From positions 1-43,854 of the IMG/VR virus record IMGVR_UViG_3300027908_000035: a stretch of DNA of 43,854 nt; one strand, 5' to 3'. This stretch comes from a virus. The stretch's first letter is position 1, and each line of letters starts with the position of its first letter. A program made the position numbers and the translations under genes. Shown piece by piece: positions 17,844 through 24,444 of this stretch. Below the pieces are notes generated by a model. It was not told where the DNA came from. It ran no database searches and saw nothing but the letters and a program-made list of their open reading frames with translations.

Positions 17844-18304
17844 CGCCTCCGTACGGAGCCGATCCGGTCGCCTATCAAAAGTTGCGGAAGTTCTACGGCA
17901 AGGGAGACGCGGACGAGATCCTGAAGATCTTGCACGACGAACGAAAGTCGACTTTCGGTCAGGACTTCCTCCGCGTGGGCAACGAGATCGGCTCTCTCGT
18001 GCGCGAGAAGAACGAGGCCTACGGAGACAGCTTCGCGAAAGCGTGCATCATCCTCGAAGCGCTCTACCCCAAGGGCGTGCAGCCGTCGCAATATCGTGAC
18101 ATGCTCGGAGTCACGCGGATCATCGACAAGCTCTTTCGCATCGCGACGCGCAAGGATGCATTCGGCGAGTCTCCCTGGCGGGACATCGCGGGTTACGGAG
18201 TGGTCGCCACGGTCGCAGACGAACGCCAGAAACGCGTGATAGAGTCTTCGAAGAACGATGGCAGAGTTCGACGAAGAGGATCACCCGCGCGACGCACTCG
18301 GTAG
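17840..18304 (+). CDS. DUF1599/Nmad1-like nucleotide-modification-associated protein
   Basis: 154 residues from GTG 17840, GTGA overlap. Residues about 50-125 (NEIGSLVREKNEAYGDSF, then QYRDMLGVTRIIDKLFRIA, FGESPWRDIAGY) match the phage DUF1599/Nmad1 family, a MazG-like fold found with DNA base-modification genes. Palindrome copy 3 lies in frame inside the gene and reads ERKSTFG; a GTG at 17975, after the palindrome, is an alternative start that would keep the whole domain. It overlaps the following gene by 47 bp. Confidence 0.75.
   Translation: MTPPYGADPVAYQKLRKFYGKGDADEILKILHDERKSTFGQDFLRVGNEIGSLVREKNEAYGDSFAKACIILEALYPKGVQPSQYRDMLGVTRIIDKLFRIATRKDAFGESPWRDIAGYGVVATVADERQKRVIESSKNDGRVRRRGSPARRTR
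17942..17957. repeat. Palindrome copy 3 (16-bp core)
   Basis: CGAAAGTCGACTTTCG, lying in frame inside (or just before) the DUF1599-like coding region. Confidence 0.85.
18240..18257 (+). promoter_or_regulatory. Candidate promoter for the RelA/SpoT-like gene
   Basis: TGATAGAGT, with TAGAGT at 18240-18245, lies 12 nt before ATG 18258, inside the end of the preceding gene. The TCTTCG that follows also occurs after the TACGGT box at 37373. Confidence 0.4.
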
Positions 18305-19127
18305 GTGGTCAGATGTTGGCGGAGGGGCGTCCGCCGCTCAGCTGATCGGGCGCGCGAAGATCGCACACGAGAACTCCGGCGGGCTCTTTGATCCGAAAGA
18401 GCTGCAAGATCTGCCTGAACAGGTCAAGCAGTCCGAGAAGGACGGAGACAAGCTTTTCGAGCAAGCGCGTGAAGCGCACGAGATGCAGCTTGATCTTCTC
18501 GATCGTGACAAGGGTCTGTCCAAGGACATCGGGGCGAAGACCATCCGTGGCGACAAGATGCCGCTCGGAGAGTTCGTCAAGAACATCGAGAAGTCCACTG
18601 ACGAGCCCGGGCCCATGGTCGTCATCGGGCCGATGAAGAGCAAGGAGCGGAGCGAGGAGAAGGTCAAGGCAGACGGCGCGGGTGACTGGTCCACGCTGAC
18701 CGACGTCGTGCGATCAACCGTCGCCGTCGACACCATGTCCCAGGTCGGAGACGTTGTGCGGCATCTCCAGGCGCACGGTATACAGCTCGCGCGAAAGCCC
18801 ACGGACAGGTTCACAAACCCGACCGTCGCCGGCTACCGCGATCTCATGCTCAAGGTGAAGTACCCGAACGGACACGTGGGAGAGATCCAGGTCCAGATCA
18901 AGGGCATGCTGAAGGCCAAGGAGAAAGCCCATGGCCACTACGAGAAGGTCCGGAGCATCGAGGCGAAACTGAAGACGGAAAACCGCGCGATGACCGACTC
19001 CGAGCGTAAGACCTACGACGAGGCGAACTCGAAGATGAAAGAGATCTACAGCTCTGCGTGGCACAAGGCCAACGCGCGTCCGGACAAGCGCTCGGACTTC
19101 GAGACGCTCCGAGAGAACCTGTTCTAG
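18258..19127 (+). CDS. HPRDALGRW-headed protein with RelA/SpoT-synthetase-like domain
   Basis: 289 residues. HPRDALGRW (9-17) is typical of proteins linked to phage heads (MuF-type) and of toxins delivered with them. Residues about 125-225 follow the RelA/SpoT nucleotidyltransferase order: a GPMKSKERSEEK segment in place of the RVK-x3-S-x3-K ATP site, DVVRST (D149, R152), GYRD (192-195) and EIQVQ (209-213), then helices containing H and Y. The canonical first Arg is not obvious, so activity may be altered. It could pyrophosphorylate GDP/GTP or another acceptor. Its stop overlaps an opposing gene by 4 bp; an alarmone hydrolase lies just beyond. Confidence 0.65.
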   Translation: MAEFDEEDHPRDALGRWSDVGGGASAAQLIGRAKIAHENSGGLFDPKELQDLPEQVKQSEKDGDKLFEQAREAHEMQLDLLDRDKGLSKDIGAKTIRGDKMPLGEFVKNIEKSTDEPGPMVVIGPMKSKERSEEKVKADGAGDWSTLTDVVRSTVAVDTMSQVGDVVRHLQAHGIQLARKPTDRFTNPTVAGYRDLMLKVKYPNGHVGEIQVQIKGMLKAKEKAHGHYEKVRSIEAKLKTENRAMTDSERKTYDEANSKMKEIYSSAWHKANARPDKRSDFETLRENLF

Positions 19128-19318
19128 CCCTTCCGCAGAAGCGCCTTCTTGATCTCGAGGTACCGCGCCTTGGGGATCTCGGAGGCCTCGTGCGCGAACT
19201 TCACGAGTTCGGTCACCCGTCGCGGCTCTCCCGCGTGGGTGTAGACCATGATGTCATTCCCCCGCCGGTACGCCGGCATCCCGTCGAGATCGTAGTAGGT
19301 GACTGCTGTCTTGCTCAC
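19124..19318 (-). CDS. Small unknown protein, second gene of the alarmone-hydrolase operon
   Basis: 64 residues from GTG 19318. It starts 9 nt after the stop of the hydrolase gene on the same strand and ends tail-to-tail with the RelA/SpoT-like gene. N-terminal half beta-like (YYDLDGMPAYRRGNDIMVY), C-terminal half helical. It could be an immunity or regulatory partner; no family recognised. Confidence 0.65.
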   Translation of the reverse strand: MSKTAVTYYDLDGMPAYRRGNDIMVYTHAGEPRRVTELVKFAHEASEIPKARYLEIKKALLRKG

Positions 19319-19327
19319 GGTTTCATC

Positions 19328-19831
19328 CTAGCCCATCTCCGCGTCCAGCATGGCGAGCAGTCGCACATCCCCGAGGCTCAGTGCGGGACGAAGCGTGGCG
19401 TACTCCGCTCGGTACATTGCGAGTCGCTTGGGATCATTCTCTTTCGACGCTCGCACGTTGGCGAGTCGGTCCGCCATCTTCAGGGTTGCAGCGTCTCCGC
19501 AGTCTCCGAGAATGGCTGCGTTTCTGATCTTGCGCGAGATAGCTGCCATCCGCTCAACACGATCGTTGCCTACCCCCGTCACGGCGGAGACCATCGAAGC
19601 GACTTCAGATCCGAAGAGGTAGAGTAGTTCGATCTTGTCGGTCTCCGTGTCTTCAAGCACATCGTGAAGGTACGCAGCTTGTTCGAGCCGAGTGCCTCGC
19701 TTGCCGAGGATCTCGAGGGAGTGGACGATCTCCGCCACTTCGTCCAGGTGCACGATGTAGGGCTTGTCGCCGTACTTCTGGGCATCGTGTCGGTCTAGGG
19801 CGAACACCCGTGCTTTGGCTACCGTGGTCAT
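19328..19831 (-). CDS. Small alarmone hydrolase (MESH1/SAH-like HD protein)
   Basis: 167 residues. It has the full RelA/SpoT-type HD hydrolase series: FALDRH (H15), PYIVH (H28), YLHDVLEDT (H56, D57, E60, D61), FGSEVASMVSAVTG and KMADRLANVR (D121). These are the metal ligands and active-site residues of (p)ppGpp 3'-pyrophosphohydrolases. Length is normal for a stand-alone hydrolase. Transcription is leftward from a promoter at 19852-19879. Beside a RelA/SpoT-synthetase-like gene it would fit an antitoxin or a detoxifying partner, as in toxSAS systems with hydrolase antitoxins. Confidence 0.88.
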   Translation of the reverse strand: MTTVAKARVFALDRHDAQKYGDKPYIVHLDEVAEIVHSLEILGKRGTRLEQAAYLHDVLEDTETDKIELLYLFGSEVASMVSAVTGVGNDRVERMAAISRKIRNAAILGDCGDAATLKMADRLANVRASKENDPKRLAMYRAEYATLRPALSLGDVRLLAMLDAEMG

Positions 19832-19851
19832 CTCATTCTTCTCGCACTTCC

Positions 19852-19879
19852 AACCTAGTCACTGGGACAAGCAACACAA
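19852..19879 (-). promoter_or_regulatory. Operator-bearing promoter of the alarmone-hydrolase operon
   Basis: On the minus strand, TTGTGT, 16 bp, TAGGTT. The spacer holds TTGTCCCAGTGA (19859-19870). It lies 20 nt before the ATG. Confidence 0.7.
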
Positions 19880-19902
19880 GGCCATCAGTCGACGATGCGT
19901 GG

Positions 19903-20205
19903 TCATCCTTGGTACCCCTTTGCGTTGATGATGGCGTCCTGAGCCGCGAGCCCTTCGGGAAACCATTCCGCCTTCCGTGCCTTCCGCGCCTCCGCTTTCT
20001 CGAGCGCAGCCCATCCCTCTAGAGTCAACGTGCGGTGCCGCAAGAGGTGTGATTCCCAGGGCATGAAGGGACGCGTGAGCCCTGCCGCGGTGAAGTCGAG
20101 CACATCCTGGATCGTGACGCGGCTCATGTCCGGGTCGCCTCCGTAGAAGGCCTCGCGGTACTGAGCCAAGATCGCAACACGTCGGGGGGTCATTCGGAGC
20201 TTCAT
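19903..20205 (-). CDS. Unknown small protein, divergent gene
   Basis: 100 residues, transcribed leftward from the promoter at 20225-20252. N-terminal MKLRMTPRRVAILAQYREA looks helix-turn-helix-like; the C-terminal half is Ala/Glu/Lys-rich. This could be a regulator, but no family was identified. Confidence 0.6.
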   Translation of the reverse strand: MKLRMTPRRVAILAQYREAFYGGDPDMSRVTIQDVLDFTAAGLTRPFMPWESHLLRHRTLTLEGWAALEKAEARKARKAEWFPEGLAAQDAIINAKGYQG

Positions 20206-20224
20206 CGTCGTTCCCTCAGCTCAG

Positions 20225-20252
20225 AACCTAATCACTGGGACAAGCTTCGCAA
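20225..20252 (-). promoter_or_regulatory. Operator-bearing promoter, leftward
   Basis: Minus strand TTGCGA, 16 bp containing TTGTCCCAGTGA, TAGGTT. It is back-to-back with the rightward promoter at 20258. Confidence 0.7.
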
Positions 20253-20257
20253 CCCCC

Positions 20258-20285
20258 TTGCAGACCTTGTCCCAGTGATTATCTT
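20258..20285 (+). promoter_or_regulatory. Operator-bearing promoter, rightward
   Basis: TTGCAG, 16 bp containing TTGTCCCAGTGA, TATCTT. Together with 20225-20252 it makes an inverted repeat of the operator around a 20-bp centre. Confidence 0.7.
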
Positions 20286-20309
20286 GAGTGCTGGAAGGAC
20301 GGCGGCACG

Positions 20310-20549
20310 ATGACCAAGAAGATCAGCGAGAAGGAAGCCTACGAGACTCTTCACCTCGCCCTGTTGCATGAGGAGAAGGGTCCGATGTCGGACAGTGCGA
20401 AGCTCTGCGCCAAAGACGCGCTAGATCTCTTCAACGCAGGCGACTTCGATTCCGCCTACACGCGCGCCCGTGAGAGCATCCGCTACTCCGTGGGTGTCTT
20501 CAGCATGGCGTTTCAGTTCGGTGTCTACCGGCAGGGAGAAGGGGTCTGA
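20310..20549 (+). CDS. Small helical unknown protein
   Basis: 79 residues, GGAAGGA upstream. First gene of a rightward operon under the 20258 promoter. Helical (EKEAYETLHLALLHEEKG). Function unknown. Confidence 0.65.
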   Translation: MTKKISEKEAYETLHLALLHEEKGPMSDSAKLCAKDALDLFNAGDFDSAYTRARESIRYSVGVFSMAFQFGVYRQGEGV

Positions 20550-20551
20550 TC

Positions 20552-20890
20552 ATGCTGACCTGGACAGAGAGTTCCTACAGGTTTAGCGAGGATGGCATCT
20601 GCCACGTGTGGAGGTCGGAGAAGGTCTCCTACGGTGTCAAGGATGCCAAGGGGCGAGATGTCGGTGGCTACGTGACCATCGAAAACGGTAGCGCCTGGCG
20701 CGAGCCGGGCTTCTACGTGCGGACCAATGCCACGCGCGACGGTAAAGGCTTCGGGGCTATTGCAAAAAGTGCACGGTGCGCGACCCTTGAAGAAGCAAAG
20801 GCCCTTGGCGAGAAGAAGATCGCGGACGCGGCCAAGCGCTATGCCAAGCTTGCTGCCAAGGGCGTGGGTCGTCAGTGGAGGGCGGCATGA
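20552..20890 (+). CDS. Small unknown protein
   Basis: 112 residues, second gene of the operon. Beta-rich first half and an Ala/Lys-rich helical C-terminus. No recognised motif. Confidence 0.65.
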   Translation: MLTWTESSYRFSEDGICHVWRSEKVSYGVKDAKGRDVGGYVTIENGSAWREPGFYVRTNATRDGKGFGAIAKSARCATLEEAKALGEKKIADAAKRYAKLAAKGVGRQWRAA

Positions 20891-21048
20891 TCTACACCGA
20901 TGACAAGGGTCGCCCTTTCGAGCGGCCCTGCCGGGAAGACTTCGCCACGGACCTAGCCTTCGTCCAGGCTTTCCACGCTTGGAGAGATGCACGCACACGG
21001 GCAGCAAACGAGGCGTTCGACAAGGCCTTGCGTAGCTTGTCCCAGTGA
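20887..21048 (+). CDS. Small unknown protein (53 aa)
   Basis: ATG 20887 overlaps the previous stop as ATGA. Acidic/basic and helical, with FVQAFHAWRDARTRAA. Its last codons (SLSQ-stop) are the next promoter's operator, TTGTCCCAGTGA. The coupling and coding-like composition support a real gene. Confidence 0.6.
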   Translation: MIYTDDKGRPFERPCREDFATDLAFVQAFHAWRDARTRAANEAFDKALRSLSQ

Positions 21049-21055
21049 TTAGGTT
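21028..21055 (+). promoter_or_regulatory. Operator-bearing promoter
   Basis: TTGCGT, 16 bp containing TTGTCCCAGTGA, TAGGTT. It overlaps the end of the 53-aa gene and drives the gene at 21081. Confidence 0.7.
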
Positions 21056-21080
21056 CTGAGGTGCAAGGGAGAACACCTCG

Positions 21081-21278
21081 ATGTTGACGGTCCACGCGGT
21101 ACTCGCAGGTTGCTACAAGGGTGGTCGGAAGAGCCTCAAGGCGATGCTGACGCACTACGCGGTACCTGGGACGAACGATGCGCTCTGCGGCAAGGTGCGC
21201 CCGGGTGGCCTTTGTGACCTTGAAGAGAGTGGATCACCGACGTGCCCAGCGTGCGTCCGGAAGGGTGGTGTCTCGTGA
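21081..21278 (+). CDS. Small Cys-rich protein
   Basis: 65 residues. CGK ... LC ... CPAC near the C-terminus suggests a zinc site. GGGAGAACACC lies upstream. Function unknown. Confidence 0.6.
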   Translation: MLTVHAVLAGCYKGGRKSLKAMLTHYAVPGTNDALCGKVRPGGLCDLEESGSPTCPACVRKGGVS

Positions 21279-21457
21279 CCAGACAAGTGACCTACAAGGT
21301 GGGGCTCGCGAACAAGATCGTTCGCGGGCGCGCAGTCGGCAACCTCTGGGGGGTGAGCCGCTACATTGACGGCAACCGGAACTGTTGGGTTCTTGAGCCG
21401 CAAGAGAGCGAGCAGAAAGCTCGTCAGGTGTGTGCTGAGCTTTCAGCGGCCGGTTGA
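21275..21457 (+). CDS. Small unknown protein
   Basis: 60 residues from GTG 21275, GTGA overlap. Beta-like with WGVSRYIDG and a helical end. No family recognised. Confidence 0.6.
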   Translation: MTRQVTYKVGLANKIVRGRAVGNLWGVSRYIDGNRNCWVLEPQESEQKARQVCAELSAAG

Positions 21458-21482
21458 CGAACGTTGTCCCAGTGACTAGGTT
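21454..21482 (+). promoter_or_regulatory. Operator-bearing promoter
   Basis: TTGACG, 17 bp containing TTGTCCCAGTGA, TAGGTT; the best -35 of the group. Drives the gene at 21547. Confidence 0.75.
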
Positions 21483-21488
21483 GGAAAG

Positions 21489-21518
21489 GGCAGCGCAGAG
21501 CCTTTGGATGCTGCGACG
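21489..21518 (+). repeat. Shared leader element, copy B
   Basis: 30 nt matching 7480-7508 apart from one T. It lies in the untranslated leader just downstream of the operator promoter, 28 nt before ATG 21547. Confidence 0.75.
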
Positions 21519-21546
21519 TGGTGTGAACGAAAGGACGGCTGCGGCC

Positions 21547-21981
21547 ATGAGCGAGATCAAGAGCTACGAGAACGTCACTCTTTTCATCTGCACGATGTTC
21601 GGCTTCCGTCGAACGCTCTGCAGGACGCTGACGGTGGAGACGGGTCGCCCGTACGCTCAGCACACCAACGCCACGCGCGTCGAGTTCGTCGAAAAGGGCA
21701 AGCGCTCGAAGCGCGCTTTCGTCTCGTACGGTTTCGGTGGTGGTCGCACGAACTCGTTCATCGTGCTTGCCGGCTACCACGATGACTTCACGGGTGGCTG
21801 GCTTCAGGGCACGGGCGACGGAGGTTCGCGGAGCAAGTGGGCGAGTTGTGCCATCGAATGGGACTACGACTTCAACAAGGCGCTCGACAAGTACAGTGCC
21901 GAGGTCTCGGGTGACGTCGAGATCCTTCACGATGATCGGTTCACCAAAGCCACGGAGGCTCCGGTAGCGGAGGCGGTGTGA
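21547..21981 (+). CDS. Unknown protein with conserved leader
   Basis: 144 residues from ATG 21547. The leader ends GGCTGCGGCCATG, as at 569, and includes the element shared with the recombinase leader. The middle is Gly/Arg-rich (YGFGGGRTNSF), the C-terminus acidic. Function unknown. Confidence 0.65.
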   Translation: MSEIKSYENVTLFICTMFGFRRTLCRTLTVETGRPYAQHTNATRVEFVEKGKRSKRAFVSYGFGGGRTNSFIVLAGYHDDFTGGWLQGTGDGGSRSKWASCAIEWDYDFNKALDKYSAEVSGDVEILHDDRFTKATEAPVAEAV

Positions 21982-22166
21982 TGAAGTTCGTTCTCGAGAT
22001 CGAGATGGGCAACGATGCTGTACAAACTCCGCGCGATGTCGCGTTCGTTCTCAAGCGCGCAGCCGTCTCCGTTTCCCGTGTGGAGGATTGGCACGAGTCG
22101 TATAAGGAAGCTCGGATCCTCGATGCCAACGGCAACACGATTGGTCAGTGGGAGATCAGGAAGTGA
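21981..22166 (+). CDS. Small unknown protein
   Basis: 61 residues from ATG 21981 (or GTG 21978), overlapping the previous stop. No motif recognised. Confidence 0.55.
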   Translation: MKFVLEIEMGNDAVQTPRDVAFVLKRAAVSVSRVEDWHESYKEARILDANGNTIGQWEIRK

Positions 22167-22169
22167 TCC

Positions 22170-22430
22170 ATGAGGCAGGGCGGATACAGAGTGATCGATC
22201 TGGGCATTCGCGTTTCGAATGATCCCAAGGGTGCGACAAAGGACATTCTCGCGGCGTATACCGAGGCCAAGTGCAGCGCGGTCGGCGCTGCGAACTTGCT
22301 CAACGTCACCTACCGCACGTTCTGGCGGTACGTGACCAAGCTCGATCTTCACTCTGATCTCGAGCGTCTCACCTTGCGTTCGAAACGCGAGGGCTGGTTT
22401 CACAACACGAGATGGTCAGGGACGGCATAA
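22170..22430 (+). CDS. Small Fis-like HTH protein
   Basis: 86 residues. Residues about 27-62 (ILAAYTEAK, VGAANLLNVTYRTFWRYVTKLDL) follow a Fis/HTH_8 helix-turn-helix. It is a likely DNA-binding regulator. A CATAAC box of the next gene lies at its end. Confidence 0.6.
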   Translation: MRQGGYRVIDLGIRVSNDPKGATKDILAAYTEAKCSAVGAANLLNVTYRTFWRYVTKLDLHSDLERLTLRSKREGWFHNTRWSGTA

Positions 22431-22439
22431 CTCGGGGGC
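22426..22439 (+). promoter_or_regulatory. Leaderless-type promoter box
   Basis: GACGGCATAAC, CATAAC at 22426-22431, 8 nt before ATG 22440. Confidence 0.6.
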
Positions 22440-22934
22440 ATGAGTGTCCGACGCCGCTACGACTTCGTCACCCTCGTACAGACGATTGTTCTGCATCAGC
22501 ATCCCCCTCTCGAGATCGCGATCAAGATCCTCGAAACGGCGATGAGCCTTCCTGAGGAGGCCATCCCGAGCACCCATCTTCGCGATGCCGCCTTCGAGCT
22601 ATGGCAATGGAAGATGGGTCGTGAGGCGCCTCCCAAGTACATCCAGGACTACGAAGCGGTCCAGCGTGAAGCAGAGGCGGAGAAGACGCGCGCGGTGATC
22701 ATTCGGATCAATCGCGACGTGGAGTGTGATCCGTGGTGGCTCATGGCGGAGAACTTTTCCGCCAGTCTCCCGAAGTCGTGCATCGACATCGTGTGCGGCC
22801 GGGGGATCGAACACATCACGGTCTCGCGTAAGGATGCGGAGCAATTCCGCGACTGGGGTGAGCAGATCCACGGGTGGCACGATGGTCCCCCTTTCATCTT
22901 CGAGAATGCAGATGGGAGCGCAGCTTTCCAATGA
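22440..22934 (+). CDS. Unknown protein
   Basis: 164 residues. Helical N-terminal half, with a mixed C-terminal half containing HGWHDGPPF. No recognised family. First of a set coupled to the DnaA-like gene. Confidence 0.65.
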   Translation: MSVRRRYDFVTLVQTIVLHQHPPLEIAIKILETAMSLPEEAIPSTHLRDAAFELWQWKMGREAPPKYIQDYEAVQREAEAEKTRAVIIRINRDVECDPWWLMAENFSASLPKSCIDIVCGRGIEHITVSRKDAEQFRDWGEQIHGWHDGPPFIFENADGSAAFQ

Positions 22935-23221
22935 CCTTCACTGAGTTCGTCGATCAGCTTCGCGAACGCGGTCTCTACGAGCGCATGCAGCAGATCTGTC
23001 GGTTCCAAGGTGTGCTCCTTGAAGAGGTCTTCGATCTCCGCGGGACAGGAAGCACGCGCTTCGCACGCGGGCGGATCTGGTGTTGGCTTGTGGACGATTG
23101 CCACAAGACGCATTCTGAAGTCGCGCGCATGTTCGGGCGCAAAGAGATGGCCACGGTACGGGATGCGGTGAAGACATGGCGACTGAGACACAAGAAGCCG
23201 GGGATGAACCTCGTCCCCTGA
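22931..23221 (+). CDS. DnaA domain IV-like DNA-binding protein
   Basis: 96 residues, ATGA overlap. Residues about 45-85 (ARGRIWCWLVDDCHKTHSEV, then ARMFGRKEMATVRDAV) match the order of the DnaA C-terminal domain: aR-x-ia-x-yL, then I-x3-FG-x-RDHsTV. The RDHST signature is degenerate (KEMATV). The ATPase domain is absent. It may bind an origin, or DnaA boxes on host or phage DNA. Confidence 0.6.
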   Translation: MTFTEFVDQLRERGLYERMQQICRFQGVLLEEVFDLRGTGSTRFARGRIWCWLVDDCHKTHSEVARMFGRKEMATVRDAVKTWRLRHKKPGMNLVP

Positions 23222-23421
23222 GTCGTGACGAGCAAGCCTTGGAGCTGGCGAGGTCCATTCTCCAAGGCAAGCCAACGAAGGGATGCCCAATCCCCTTTTC
23301 GTACGTGGCCGCATCCGCTTGGCTTGCGCGCTACGTCATTGATCTAGAACGCGCTACGGAGGCCATTCCGAAGCCGGATGCGACTCTCCCAAGTGCACGC
23401 TTCCCGGAGGCGGGAGAGTGA
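23176..23421 (+). CDS. Small unknown protein
   Basis: 81 residues, overlapping the previous gene by 46 bp. Proline-rich ends with a helical centre. No family recognised. Confidence 0.5.
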   Translation: MATETQEAGDEPRPLSRDEQALELARSILQGKPTKGCPIPFSYVAASAWLARYVIDLERATEAIPKPDATLPSARFPEAGE

Positions 23422-23425
23422 GATA

Positions 23426-23456
23426 GGCTCTTCGCAACCCACTCAAGGAGCCCCGC
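23426..23456 (+). promoter_or_regulatory. Candidate promoter and RBS of the virion-like gene
   Basis: GAGATAGGCTCTTCG with TAGGCT at 23426-23431, then AAGGAG about 8 nt before ATG 23457. This gene has a normal leader with a Shine-Dalgarno sequence, unlike most right-arm genes. Confidence 0.45.
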
Positions 23457-24128
23457 ATGTCCGGTTACCTCGTCGCCCATTGCACCATCAACTATCCGGG
23501 TCAGGGCTCCGTCGAGCTGAAAGCCGGCACACTCGTGACCGATCCGGTAGCCGTCGCGGGCGTTGCAGCGGCGGGCGGTGTGCTTGCGCCAGGAAGCACG
23601 GCCATCCTCGCAGCGGTTGCCATCTGCAACAAGTTGCGTGGGTCCGCTTCGCAGGCGGGGCGTGGTCAGAACGAAGACGCTTGCGACAACGTGATGATGG
23701 CGGCGTTTACCGCCGACGTCGTGTCAGAACAGGGGATCCAGCGGCAGACAGTCACGTTCGCGCTCGCGGCACTGCAGGCGCTCACGTCGGGGACACCCTT
23801 CAATCTCGGTCCCGCTCTGCCGGCGAACGCGCGTCTTCTTCAGGCGGAACTTCTGGTCAACACGGCGCTTGCGGGCAACACGTCCGATACGGTCACCGTG
23901 CAAGCGAGTACGGGGGATTCAGCAGGCGCGATCATCGGTGCGACGCCGATCAACGTCTTCACGGGCGGCGTGACCAACGCGACGAGCAACGGCAGGGGTG
24001 CGGGAAGTGATCCGTACATGTCGCGCGGTGGTCAGCAGATCCAGGCGACCATCACGGGAGGATCGGCGCTCTCTGGTCTATCGGCCGGAAGTCTGACCTT
24101 CAACCTGTACTATCAGGTCATCCCCTAA
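23457..24128 (+). CDS. Virion-like protein, paralog of the 37386 product
   Basis: 223 residues, Ala/Gly/Thr/Val-rich, beta-structured, no Lys-rich regions. The segment AAVAICNKLRG ... DACDNVMMAAF aligns with AAATTARKLRL ... TACDVLMLAAF in the protein at 37386. This suggests a small family of decoration or head-fibre proteins. Palindrome copy 4 overlaps its stop. Confidence 0.55.
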   Translation: MSGYLVAHCTINYPGQGSVELKAGTLVTDPVAVAGVAAAGGVLAPGSTAILAAVAICNKLRGSASQAGRGQNEDACDNVMMAAFTADVVSEQGIQRQTVTFALAALQALTSGTPFNLGPALPANARLLQAELLVNTALAGNTSDTVTVQASTGDSAGAIIGATPINVFTGGVTNATSNGRGAGSDPYMSRGGQQIQATITGGSALSGLSAGSLTFNLYYQVIP

Positions 24129-24147
24129 CCGAAAGTCGACTTTCGGT
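24128..24147. repeat. Palindrome copy 4 (ACCGAAAGTCGACTTTCGGT)
   Basis: A 20-bp perfect palindrome overlapping the TAA of the preceding gene. Its GACTTT (24138-24143) lies exactly 17 bp upstream of the CATAAC box at 24161. Confidence 0.9.
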
Positions 24148-24174
24148 CGCGCGAGCGCGGCATAACGGGGGCTC
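24138..24174 (+). promoter_or_regulatory. Palindrome-linked leaderless-type promoter
   Basis: GACTTT, 17 bp, CATAAC (24161-24166), then 8 nt to ATG 24175. Confidence 0.65.
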
Positions 24175-24444
24175 ATGGATCCGTTCTCTGAGCCCCCGAG
24201 TCACGCGCCGCACTTCGAGCACGACTGTCCCTTGTGCACGTACCTCGGAGAAGCCGAGTACGGCGATCGTGTCTTCGACCTCTACTTTTGCTCGCAAGGG
24301 CACTCGGTACCGACGGTCATCGCGCGCGGCTCAGACAACCCCCATGACTACACGAGTGGCTTAGCCCTCGCAGAGGTCGATCCGCTTCTTCGCGAAGCAC
24401 TAGAGCGCGCGAAGCGTCGCGGGTTGAATGTGGAGATGCCATGA
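24175..24444 (+). CDS. Small zinc-ribbon-like protein
   Basis: 89 residues. CPLC and a later C-x3-H pair could coordinate zinc. The C-terminal half is helical and charged. Function unknown. Confidence 0.6.
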   Translation: MDPFSEPPSHAPHFEHDCPLCTYLGEAEYGDRVFDLYFCSQGHSVPTVIARGSDNPHDYTSGLALAEVDPLLREALERAKRRGLNVEMP

